Shown in pieces: positions 1 to 6,783 of a DNA stretch of 10,848 bases (within the stretch, counting starts at the first letter, position 1; each line of letters begins with the position of its first letter). The notes under the pieces are model-generated. The model saw only the letters and a program-made list of their open reading frames with translations, was not told where the DNA came from and ran no database searches. Made by a program: the position numbers and the translations under genes. Source of the stretch: Chitinophagales bacterium (lineage in GTDB: Bacteria > Bacteroidota > Bacteroidia > Chitinophagales > CAIODY01). Location of the stretch: contig JAHEYX010000072.1 of the NCBI GenBank assembly GCA_023251415.1, forward strand, positions 1 to 10,848. The letters are read 5' to 3'.

Positions 1-25
1 CAGTCGACCTACTTCAAACTACTGT

Positions 26-54
26 AACGGCAATGCAGATAAGCTTTTGCCGTT
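26..54 (-). terminator. Inverted repeat after the glycosyltransferase gene, possible terminator
   Basis: AACGGCAA at 26-33 and TTGCCGTT at 47-54 are perfect 8-base inverted arms separated by 13 bases. The repeat begins two bases past the stop codon of the minus-strand glycosyltransferase gene, the usual place for a transcript-ending hairpin. On the minus strand the sequence after the hairpin (ACAGTAGTTTG) is not a T-run, so it does not fit a classical intrinsic terminator. It could instead be a 3' stabilising hairpin or a terminator shared with a gene beyond the window edge. Confidence 0.4.
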
Positions 55-55
55 G

Positions 56-1114
56 CTACGGTTTATAAAATTGCTTCGGATTAAGCTGACTAAACGTGTT
101 TTTCTTTTTAAAGTAGAAATCAACAATAATACTTCTATTGTAAAAGCCGGCCATTTGCTCGGGAGCTACTTTTTTGATGCTGTTGTTACGCTTCACTTTT
201 AATTGGGGTATTGCTTTAAAAAAGGCACGATGGGCTTTAATGATAGCCAATGTTTCTTTCCATTTGCCTTCCGTTAAAAATTTAATTCCGGCTATACCAT
301 CCAATACCAAACGCAAGAATAAGCGGTAATGAAAATGCTGTTGTGGCAAATTCTTGTAAAGCAGGAACAAAGAGTTTCTAAAGTTTAAGAAGGTTTTAAA
401 TGGATTACTTGGGGGTAACATACCGCCTCCAACATGCCAAACCTTACTGTTGGCACTGTACCAAACTTGATAGCCGGCATTTTTCAATCGCCAACATAAA
501 TCCACTTCCTCTTGATGGGCAAAGAAATCGGCATCGAAGCCTTCCATTTCCCAAAAAGCTTTTGATTTAATGAATAAGCAAGCGCCACAGGCCCAGAAAA
601 TTTCTTTTGATTGAGGAAATTGTCCTTCTTCCTTTTCAAGATGGTGGAAGATGCGACCTTGGCAAAACATATAACCGTATTTATCCATAAAACCACCCGC
701 TGCTCCCGAGTATTCAAGAAATTCAGGATTGGTTTGTAAAATAAATAAGGGTTGTGCGGCTGCTATGGCAGGGTTGGCGTCCATTTCGCGAATAACCGGA
801 CTGATCCAATCACCTTTTACTTCCACATCACTATTTAAGAGCACATAATAATCAGCTTTGATGTGTTTTAATACTTTATTATAGCCTTCAGCAAAACCAT
901 AATTCGTATCGTTTTGAATAATAGTGATTTGCGGAAAATTGGCTTTTAAATAAGCAATACTGTTATCGGTTGAGGCATTATCGCCAACTACCACCTGTAA
1001 ATTGGGATAGGGGGTAGCTAAAACGCCGTTTAAAAAACGTTCGAGCCAGTGTTGCCCATTCCAATTAAGGATAACTACAGCTACAGCAGGGAAAGTTGAC
1101 GAGGCTTGAGTCAT
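56..1114 (-). CDS. Family 2 glycosyltransferase (WbbL/rhamnosyltransferase-like)
   Basis: A predicted inverting glycosyltransferase with a GT-A fold that moves a sugar from a nucleotide donor onto a glycan or lipid-linked acceptor at the cytoplasmic face of the membrane. Counting from the ATG at 1114 (352 aa), the N-terminal strand ends in ILNWNG (about 15-20). DNAST is at 45-49 and NSDVE at 94-98, the latter in the position of the metal/nucleotide-binding DXD. WACGAC is near 174-179 and HQEEVDLCWRLK at 200-211 carries the likely catalytic acidic residues, followed by WHVGGG near 226. The C-terminal third has the RNSLFLL segment usual in WbbL-like GT2 proteins and an amphipathic stretch that may contact the membrane. 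A TTG at 1126 in the same frame would add four residues, but the ATG is the more natural start because the domain begins right after it. It is transcribed away from the dcw cluster. Substrate cannot be told; O-antigen or exopolysaccharide synthesis is a guess from the family. Confidence 0.88.
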   Translation of the reverse strand: MTQASSTFPAVAVVILNWNGQHWLERFLNGVLATPYPNLQVVVGDNASTDNSIAYLKANFPQITIIQNDTNYGFAEGYNKVLKHIKADYYVLLNSDVEVKGDWISPVIREMDANPAIAAAQPLFILQTNPEFLEYSGAAGGFMDKYGYMFCQGRIFHHLEKEEGQFPQSKEIFWACGACLFIKSKAFWEMEGFDADFFAHQEEVDLCWRLKNAGYQVWYSANSKVWHVGGGMLPPSNPFKTFLNFRNSLFLLYKNLPQQHFHYRLFLRLVLDGIAGIKFLTEGKWKETLAIIKAHRAFFKAIPQLKVKRNNSIKKVAPEQMAGFYNRSIIVDFYFKKKNTFSQLNPKQFYKP

Positions 1115-1208
1115 AAGCGGACGCAAATAAATGGAATTTCAAGCACAATTTCAGAATCAACCCGATTTAAAGGTATAAATGCCGTCGAAAAGTGAAAAAA
1201 TACCCCCA

Positions 1209-1285
1209 TTTTCCCACAGCCCCTCCACTTTTCTACACACCTCCGGAAATGCAGTGTTTTAGCCTATTTGAAAAGCTGTGGAAAA
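1209..1285. repeat. Inverted repeat TTTTCC(C)ACAGC / GCTGTGGAAAA upstream of mraZ
   Basis: TTTTCCCACAGC (1209-1220) is the reverse complement of GCTGTGGAAAA (1275-1285) apart from one extra C. The arms are 54 bases apart, so a paired pair of protein-binding sites is more likely than an RNA hairpin. The left arm read on the minus strand is GCTGTGGGAAAA and contains TGTGGGAA, which recurs exactly on the plus strand at 1333-1340 just ahead of mraZ. The shared word ties this repeat to the putative MraZ operator. Confidence 0.4.
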
Positions 1286-1304
1286 CTATTTTCACAATAT
1301 TGTT

Positions 1305-1339
1305 TGGATTTTTTTGGAAGTTGGTGCAAATTTGTGGGA
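1305..1339 (+). promoter_or_regulatory. Candidate MraZ operator: four TGNRN words at 10-bp spacing
   Basis: TGGAT (1305-1309), TGGAA (1315-1319), TGCAA (1325-1329) and TGGGA (1335-1339) follow one another with exactly five bases between words. MraZ in E. coli is known to bind TGGGN direct repeats separated by five bases in front of its own gene. The spacing and placement here match, although only the last word is a perfect TGGGN. The repeat ends four bases before the GTG at 1344, so bound protein would probably block transcription or initiation of mraZ. The identification is inference from motif and position. Confidence 0.5.
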
Positions 1340-1343
1340 ATTA

Positions 1344-1844
1344 GTGAAGAATCAAGAAAACATAGCGTCAACAACCGAATCTATCCTTCATGGTGACTTT
1401 GAATGCACCTTGGATGATAAAGGGCGTATTTTATTGCCGGTGGCTTTAAAAAAGCAATTACCGACACATGCGCAAAATCGATTTGTGATTGCACGTGGGG
1501 ATGATGAACACGCCGTTATTTATCCCTATAATGTTTGGATTCAATACTTGAAAAAATTAGGTCAGTTAAACCGTCACGTGAAAGAAAATCGGGAGTTTGT
1601 ACGGATGGTAAAGACGCACAGTGCTGAAGCCGTATTAGATGCGAACGGTCGTTTGAGTATACCTAAAAACTTGATTGGAGAAGCCGGGATAAAAAAAGAC
1701 ATCGTGTTGAAAGGCTCTAATTACTTGATAGAGGTCTGGGCGAAAGAAATTCACGACAAATTGTATGGTATTAAACCAAGCAATTTTGCTGAATTGGCGC
1801 AACAAGTGGGAAGTGCTATCGATATGTCTGATTTTCAATTTTAA
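1344..1844 (+). CDS. mraZ: MraZ, transcriptional regulator of the dcw cluster
   Basis: MraZ is a DNA-binding ring-forming protein that controls the dcw promoter. Two SpoVT/AbrB-type swapped-hairpin halves are visible. The first is around HGDFECTLDDKGRILLP and the second around EAVLDANGRLSIP, each with the family DxxGRxxxP signature. The C-terminal part (IEVWAKEIHDKL, then FAELAQQVGSAID) matches Bacteroidota homologues. The start is uncertain. The frame is open from a GTG at 1278 (188 aa), but family members begin only about five residues before the HGDFECT segment. No ATG lies there, so the nearest standard codon is GTG 1344 (166 aa), with a weak GGGA at 1336-1339. An ATC at 1383 would give a family-like length of about 153 aa, but ATC initiation is rare. 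The 1278 start would put the candidate operator inside the coding region, which argues against it. It is the first gene of the plus-strand cluster, five bases before rsmH. Confidence 0.9.
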   Translation: MKNQENIASTTESILHGDFECTLDDKGRILLPVALKKQLPTHAQNRFVIARGDDEHAVIYPYNVWIQYLKKLGQLNRHVKENREFVRMVKTHSAEAVLDANGRLSIPKNLIGEAGIKKDIVLKGSNYLIEVWAKEIHDKLYGIKPSNFAELAQQVGSAIDMSDFQF

Positions 1845-1849
1845 CAGGT

Positions 1850-2749
1850 ATGTATCATGTTCCGGTAATGTTGAAGGAGACAGTGGATGCACTGCAAATT
1901 AAACCTGATGGGGTTTATGTGGATGTGACGTTTGGGGGTGGGGGACATTCCAAAAAAATTTTGGAACAATTAAACGAAAAAGGTTCTTTGATAGCTTTTG
2001 ATCAGGATGCTGATGCGGCTGCTAATTTGATGGATGATGAACGTGTATTGTTTGTACCGGCTAACTACCGCCACTTACAACGATTCTTACGTGCCTATGA
2101 AATTGATCAGGTAGATGGGATTCTGGCCGATTTCGGAATCTCCTCATATCAAATTGATGAAGGTTCACGCGGCTTTGCTATTCGTTTCGACGCCCCATTG
2201 GATATGCGTATGGATAAACGACAAGCATTAACTGCACTTCAAGTAGTGAACAGCTACTCGGAAGTACAATTGCAAGACGTGTTTAGTAAGTACGGTGAAA
2301 TCATTAATTCAAAAACGTTGGCTATTCGAATTGCTGAAGCGCGTCGCTTACAACCCATTAAAACGACATTTGAATTGCGTGATATCGCTAGACAAGTGGC
2401 GAAGGGAAATGAAATGAGCTATTTGGCTCAGGTTTTTCAAGCCATCAGAATTGAAGTGAACGATGAGTTGCAGGCTATTCGCGAGTTTTTAGCACAATGT
2501 GCCCTAGTGCTAAAACCTGGTGCGCGTTTAGTAACCTTGAGTTATCATTCGTTAGAAGATCGATTGGTAAAAGACTTTACGCGTAATGGCAATTTTACCG
2601 GGGAACATCAAAAAGATGATTTCGGCAATATTTATCGACCATTTAAATTAATTACGAAAAAGCCGCAAGAAGCAAGTGCAGAAGAAATAAAAATAAACAG
2701 CAGAGCAAGAAGTGCAAAAATGAGGGTTGCAGAACGAAATACAGATTAA
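1850..2749 (+). CDS. rsmH: 16S rRNA (cytosine-1402-N4)-methyltransferase RsmH (MraW)
   Basis: RsmH uses S-adenosylmethionine to methylate N4 of C1402 in the decoding centre of 16S rRNA; it acts in the cytoplasm on the small subunit. At 299 aa it is close to the usual 300-315. Conserved pieces in order are HVPVMLKE (3-10), the SAM-binding loop TFGGGGHS (27-34), FDQD (50-53), LADFGISSYQID (92-103), FDAPLDMRMD (113-122), FQAIRIEVNDEL (196-207), SYHSLEDR (231-238) and the C-terminal SRARSAKMRVAER. The methionine comes directly before the conserved HVPVML motif, so the ATG at 1850 is secure; AGG at 1846-1848 is too close to serve as a good ribosome site. It starts five bases after the mraZ stop and ends six bases before the FtsL-like gene, the standard mraZ-rsmH-ftsL order. 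Nothing looks damaged. Confidence 0.97.
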   Translation: MYHVPVMLKETVDALQIKPDGVYVDVTFGGGGHSKKILEQLNEKGSLIAFDQDADAAANLMDDERVLFVPANYRHLQRFLRAYEIDQVDGILADFGISSYQIDEGSRGFAIRFDAPLDMRMDKRQALTALQVVNSYSEVQLQDVFSKYGEIINSKTLAIRIAEARRLQPIKTTFELRDIARQVAKGNEMSYLAQVFQAIRIEVNDELQAIREFLAQCALVLKPGARLVTLSYHSLEDRLVKDFTRNGNFTGEHQKDDFGNIYRPFKLITKKPQEASAEEIKINSRARSAKMRVAERNTD

Positions 2750-2755
2750 ACAAAC

Positions 2756-3097
2756 ATGGCAGTTGAAAAACCAACAATATTAAAACCGGTTAAGGAATTC
2801 CGAAACCAACTGAAAGCAGAAAACATAACCGACCATCTGCCTTTCTTGTTGTTTCTGATGTGTTTGGGAATAGCGTATATCTATAACAATCACCAAGCTG
2901 AAAACCGATCGAGAGATATTAATAAAACCAAAGCAGAATTAAAGGAGTTGAAATGGAAGTATTTGGAAACAAAAAATGATTTAGAAAACAGAAGTATACA
3001 AACAAAAGTGGCGGATGCAGTGAGTGGAATGGGATTACTGGAATTGACTGCACCACCTAAGAAATTAGTAATGAAAGTACCTGCGCGCAAACCATGA
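2756..3097 (+). CDS. ftsL: FtsL-like small bitopic cell division protein
   Basis: A 113-aa protein with a short cytoplasmic N-terminus (about 1-27) and one membrane segment (about 28-43, LPFLLFLMCLGIAYIY). A charged heptad-like stretch follows at about 48-80, rich in Lys, Glu, Asn and Leu, and is probably a coiled coil. The tail is short and ends in basic residues. This is the architecture of FtsL, which bridges the FtsW-FtsI synthase to FtsB/FtsQ in the divisome. FtsL is poorly conserved in sequence, so the call rests on topology, length and position between rsmH and ftsI. The TGA stop overlaps the ftsI ATG (ATGA, 3094-3097), suggesting translational coupling. The ATG at 2756 lies in an A-rich context without a Shine-Dalgarno, normal for this phylum. 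An unrelated bitopic protein cannot be fully ruled out. Confidence 0.85.
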   Translation: MAVEKPTILKPVKEFRNQLKAENITDHLPFLLFLMCLGIAYIYNNHQAENRSRDINKTKAELKELKWKYLETKNDLENRSIQTKVADAVSGMGLLELTAPPKKLVMKVPARKP

Positions 3098-5289
3098 CCA
3101 TCAAACGCGACATATCATGGCGGGTGTATTTAAGCTTTATCGGACTGACTATTTTAAGTTTGGCAGTGCTGGGAAAGATTGTAAAGACACAACAATTAGA
3201 AGGCAAGTACTGGATTTCAGTAGCTGACAGTTTCTCTACGTCATATCGTGAAATTGATGCCGACCGCGGCAATATATACAGTGCAGATGGTCGCTTATTG
3301 GCTACTTCACTGCCGTTCTTTGAAATACGAATGAATACCTGTGCCCCTTGGCTTAACGATTCTACCTTTTATCGTAATGTCGATTCATTAGCTCTTTGCA
3401 TGGCAGCCTTAATTAGAGATACCACAGCAGATGCTTATCGCAAGTACATTATCAAAGGTCGTAAACGTGGTGACCATTATTTGCGCTTATCGCGTCGTGA
3501 TGTGAATTATACGGAGTTGTTGCAAATACGTAAATTCCCAATGATCAATATGGGGCGTTATAAAAATTGCTTGACCGAAATTGAAAAAAGTAAACGCATC
3601 AACCCTTTTCATTATTTGGCTCGTCGTACCATCGGCATTCAACGCGATTCACAAGCTATCGGCTTAGAAGCCAGTTACAACGACTTTCTAAAAGGTGTTA
3701 AAGGTTTGCAATTGATGCAGAAAATTCCGGGTACCTGGATTCCATTAACCGATGATTTTGTTAATGAACCCATTCACGGGAAAGACATCATCACTACTAT
3801 TGATGTGGGTTTGCAAGATGTTGCTGAAAATGCCTTGTTAAATACCTTGTTGCAGAACAATGCCGACCATGGTTGTGTAATAATGATGGAAGTTAAAACC
3901 GGAAAAATTAAAGCCATTGCGAATATCGGTCGTAACTCGAAAGGCCTGTATGATGAAATTGAAAATTATGCCGTCAAAGAAGCAATAGATCCGGGCTCTA
4001 CGTTTAAAATGGCCAGCTGTGCCGCTTTACTCGAATCGGGTTTAGTGGATACTTCTACCATTGTTGATTTAGAAGGCGGACATAAATTTTATGGTGTATT
4101 GGTGCATGGTCGCCCGGTTGGTGTGACCGCCAATGATCATGAATTAAAAGAAAATGTTGTTACGCTGAAACATGCTTTTGAAATATCATCAAATGTTGGC
4201 ATATCAAAATTAGTTACTGCTAATTTCTACGGCAATCAACAACGTTATTATGATTACTTGTACGGTTTTGGTTTGAATGACTTAACGGGCATCGATTTGG
4301 CGAATGAACATCAACCTTATATCAAAGACACCAAAGATAAAACGTTTAATAAAGTTACTTCCTTACCGGAAATGAGCGTTGGCTATGAATTGAACATTAC
4401 ACCACTGCAAACATTATGTTTTTATAATACGATTGCCAATGATGGTAAACGCATGAAACCGTATTTGGTGGAAGAGATAAGAGAGTTTGGTAAAACCATT
4501 AAATTTAATCAACCGGTTGTACAACGTGAGCAGATTGTTAGCCTGAAAACAATCGGAAAATTAAAAGCCATGATGGAAGGGGTAGTGATTCGCGGTACGG
4601 CCAGTAAAGTGTTGGATAATAAAAATTATACCATCGCCGGAAAAACAGGTACAGCGCAAATCAATCAGGGAGGAAAAGCAGCTTATGCCAATAAAAATGG
4701 CGGACAAAAAAAATTCCTCGCTTCATTCGTAGGTTATTTCCCTGCAGATCATCCTATGTATAGCTGCATTGTGGTGGTATATAACCCCAATAAAGATAAA
4801 TCGGTGTATTACGGTTCGCAAGTAGCTTGCCCCGTGTTTAAAGAGTTAGCGAATAAAGTGTATGCAACAAGTACTTCGTTACATGCTCCGATTGATAGAA
4901 AAGATACTTCGCTGCATCCTTACGATAAGCCATTGGCTTTTTGTGGTTTGGCAGAAGATATAGAACCATTGGTGAAGGAGCTTCATTTTCCAATGATGGG
5001 TGATATGGAAGCGATATGGATGAATTGTAAAAAGGCAATGACTTCGTATCAAGTTAATGAACGTAAAGTGGTGAGCGGACAAGTGCCTAATGTAATAGGA
5101 TTAAGTGTTAAAGATGCAGTGTGTTTGTTGGAAAATGCCGGATTTAAAGTGAAACTAAACGGTAATGGAAAAGTGAATCAACAGCAACCTGCCGCCGGAA
5201 CTACTGCACAACCCGGACAAGTAGTGCAATTGACTTTAGGATTAAAAACGGTTTTAGCGACCATTAAAGATAGTACCAAAACAGAGTGA
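3094..5289 (+). CDS. ftsI: FtsI/PBP3-type class B penicillin-binding protein with C-terminal PASTA domain
   Basis: A septal peptidoglycan D,D-transpeptidase of 731 aa. It has a short cytoplasmic N-terminus and a membrane anchor at about 11-30. A dimerisation domain opens with DRGNIYSADGRLLA (57-70), and the periplasmic transpeptidase domain follows. Active-site motifs are complete: STFK (Ser302 nucleophile, Lys305), SSN (365-367) and KTGT (517-520). After the transpeptidase domain and a linker (about 590-660), one PASTA domain spans about 662-717, starting VPNVIGLSVKDA and ending near VVQLTLG. PASTA domains sense muropeptides or other ligands, or help localise the enzyme. The protein is longer than E. 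coli FtsI (588 aa) mainly because of the linker and PASTA tail. It works with the SEDS glycosyltransferase FtsW encoded at the end of the window. The start overlaps the ftsL-like stop by 4 nt and the stop overlaps the murE GTG by 4 nt. Confidence 0.96.
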   Translation: MTIKRDISWRVYLSFIGLTILSLAVLGKIVKTQQLEGKYWISVADSFSTSYREIDADRGNIYSADGRLLATSLPFFEIRMNTCAPWLNDSTFYRNVDSLALCMAALIRDTTADAYRKYIIKGRKRGDHYLRLSRRDVNYTELLQIRKFPMINMGRYKNCLTEIEKSKRINPFHYLARRTIGIQRDSQAIGLEASYNDFLKGVKGLQLMQKIPGTWIPLTDDFVNEPIHGKDIITTIDVGLQDVAENALLNTLLQNNADHGCVIMMEVKTGKIKAIANIGRNSKGLYDEIENYAVKEAIDPGSTFKMASCAALLESGLVDTSTIVDLEGGHKFYGVLVHGRPVGVTANDHELKENVVTLKHAFEISSNVGISKLVTANFYGNQQRYYDYLYGFGLNDLTGIDLANEHQPYIKDTKDKTFNKVTSLPEMSVGYELNITPLQTLCFYNTIANDGKRMKPYLVEEIREFGKTIKFNQPVVQREQIVSLKTIGKLKAMMEGVVIRGTASKVLDNKNYTIAGKTGTAQINQGGKAAYANKNGGQKKFLASFVGYFPADHPMYSCIVVVYNPNKDKSVYYGSQVACPVFKELANKVYATSTSLHAPIDRKDTSLHPYDKPLAFCGLAEDIEPLVKELHFPMMGDMEAIWMNCKKAMTSYQVNERKVVSGQVPNVIGLSVKDAVCLLENAGFKVKLNGNGKVNQQQPAAGTTAQPGQVVQLTLGLKTVLATIKDSTKTE

Positions 5290-6746
5290 AATTATTAAAA
5301 GACATATTGTACAAAGTAAACATCAGCGCAGTTAGTGGCCCTACTACTGTTGACGTTACTGCATTGTGTTTCGACTCCAGACAAGTAGCTGCCGGTACTG
5401 CTTTTTTTGCGATTAAAGGAACGCAAACCGATGGACATCAATACATACAAACAGCTATTGAAAAAGGAGCACGCGTAATTATTGCCGAACAATTGCCTGC
5501 TGATTTAACTGCAGATATTACTTATGTTACCACTGCCAATGCTGCTGCTGCTTTGGCCATTGCTGCTGCCAATTTCTACGATAATCCTTCAGAAAAAATA
5601 AAACTGATTGGCGTTACCGGAACGAATGGCAAAACCACGACGGCAACTTTACTGTTTCAATTGTTTACGAAACTGGGTTATCAAACCGGATTGCTTTCTA
5701 CTGTTCAAAATCAAATTGGAGACGAAATCATTCCGAGTACACATACTACACCAGATCCGGTTCAGTTGAATCGTTTGTTGAATTTGATGGTAGATAAAGG
5801 TTGTACGCACGTTTGTATGGAAGTAAGCTCCCATGCCATTCATCAAAACCGCATAGCCGGTTTACATTTTACGGGCGGCATTTTTACTAATATCACACAC
5901 GATCACTTGGATTATCATGGCACATTTGAAGAATATTTACGCGTAAAAAAATCATTCTTCGATCATTTACCAAGTGCTGCTTTTGCCTTAAGTAATATTG
6001 ATGATAAACGTGGACGAGTGATGCTTCAAAATACAAAGGCTACCGCTAAAACTTACAGCATTCGCACCATTGCAGATTTTAAAGCCAAGTTAATTGAAAA
6101 CGGATTTGATGGCTTATTAATGAATGTGGACGGTATTGATATTCATTTTCGGATGATCGGCTTGTTTAATGCCTATAACTTATTGGCTGTATATGCAGCT
6201 GCCGTTTTATGTGGCGAAGATAAGATGCAGGTGCTTCAACAGTTGAGTAATCTGAAAGGTGCAGAAGGTCGTTTTGATTTTATTCGCAGCGCTACCAATA
6301 AAATAATTGGAATTGTAGATTATGCCCATACCCCCGATGCATTAGACAATGTTATCACTACTATCAATGCTATTCGTGGCGGTAACGAACAGTTAATTAC
6401 TGTGGTAGGATGCGGTGGTGATCGTGATAAAACGAAACGTCCGATTATGGCTGAAATTGCATGTAAAGGCAGTACTAAAATCATTTTAACCAGTGATAAT
6501 CCACGTTCGGAAGATCCAAATGCAATACTGCAAGAAATGCAAGCTGGAGTGCTTCCTTCACGTCGTAGAGATGTACTTACTATTACAGATCGTAAAGAGG
6601 CTATTCGTACCGCCTGCAGCTTGGCTCAACCCAATGATATTATTTTGGTTGCCGGCAAGGGACACGAAAAATACCAAGAAATTAATGGCGTAAAAAACCA
6701 TTTCGATGATAAAGAGATTCTTCTGGAAATGCTTAAAGAACAATAA
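5286..6746 (+). CDS. murE: UDP-MurNAc-L-Ala-D-Glu:meso-diaminopimelate ligase MurE
   Basis: MurE is a cytoplasmic ATP-dependent ligase that adds the third amino acid to the UDP-MurNAc peptide. At 486 aa it has normal length. The N-terminal UDP-binding domain has the FDSR motif (29-32). The central Mur ligase domain has the P-loop GTNGKTT (112-118), HTTPD (153-157), EVSSHA (179-184) and THDHLDYHGT (204-213). Lys221 is in the YxxxK position, where a carbamylated lysine is expected. The C-terminal domain has DYAHTPD and DNPR at 404-407, followed by SEDP. DNPR is the established signature for meso-diaminopimelate selection, against D(D/N)P(N/A) in lysine-adding enzymes. GKGHE (457-461) also fits. 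The start is GTG 5286, overlapping the ftsI TGA as GTGA; there is no better start nearby and the N-terminus KLLKDILYKV aligns well with the family. Confidence 0.97.
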   Translation: MKLLKDILYKVNISAVSGPTTVDVTALCFDSRQVAAGTAFFAIKGTQTDGHQYIQTAIEKGARVIIAEQLPADLTADITYVTTANAAAALAIAAANFYDNPSEKIKLIGVTGTNGKTTTATLLFQLFTKLGYQTGLLSTVQNQIGDEIIPSTHTTPDPVQLNRLLNLMVDKGCTHVCMEVSSHAIHQNRIAGLHFTGGIFTNITHDHLDYHGTFEEYLRVKKSFFDHLPSAAFALSNIDDKRGRVMLQNTKATAKTYSIRTIADFKAKLIENGFDGLLMNVDGIDIHFRMIGLFNAYNLLAVYAAAVLCGEDKMQVLQQLSNLKGAEGRFDFIRSATNKIIGIVDYAHTPDALDNVITTINAIRGGNEQLITVVGCGGDRDKTKRPIMAEIACKGSTKIILTSDNPRSEDPNAILQEMQAGVLPSRRRDVLTITDRKEAIRTACSLAQPNDIILVAGKGHEKYQEINGVKNHFDDKEILLEMLKEQ

Positions 6747-6783
6747 CCCAATTTTAATTACTACTTACTAAATACCACCGACT

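Larger units (their letters stand above)
1115..1343. promoter_or_regulatory. Divergent intergenic control region
   Basis: About 230 bases lie between the divergent glycosyltransferase and mraZ genes and must hold the promoters for both. No clean Bacteroidota -7 element (TAnnTTTG) is present. On the minus strand TACCTTTA (1175 to 1168) matches it with one mismatch and could serve the glycosyltransferase gene. On the plus strand TATTGTTTG at 1298-1306 resembles it with one extra spacer base, and TATTTG lies at 1265-1270; neither has a well-placed -33 TTTG. The region also contains the inverted repeat 1209-1285 and the 10-bp-periodic repeat 1305-1339, listed separately. That the region is regulatory follows from the divergent layout; the exact elements are inference. 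Confidence 0.5.

Noticed and set aside
1126..1126. TTG at 1126 as the glycosyltransferase start
   Set aside because: It adds only four residues ahead of an in-frame ATG at 1114, and the conserved domain begins shortly after that ATG.
1277..1285. TGTGGAAAA read as a DnaA box (reverse complement TTTTCCACA, one mismatch to TTATCCACA)
   Set aside because: There is a single imperfect site with no cluster of boxes, AT-rich unwinding element or dnaA/dnaN nearby; an mraZ-linked regulatory site explains it better.
5286..5289. Possible frameshift or fusion between ftsI and murE
   Set aside because: Both proteins are full length with complete termini; the GTGA overlap is an ordinary translational coupling arrangement.
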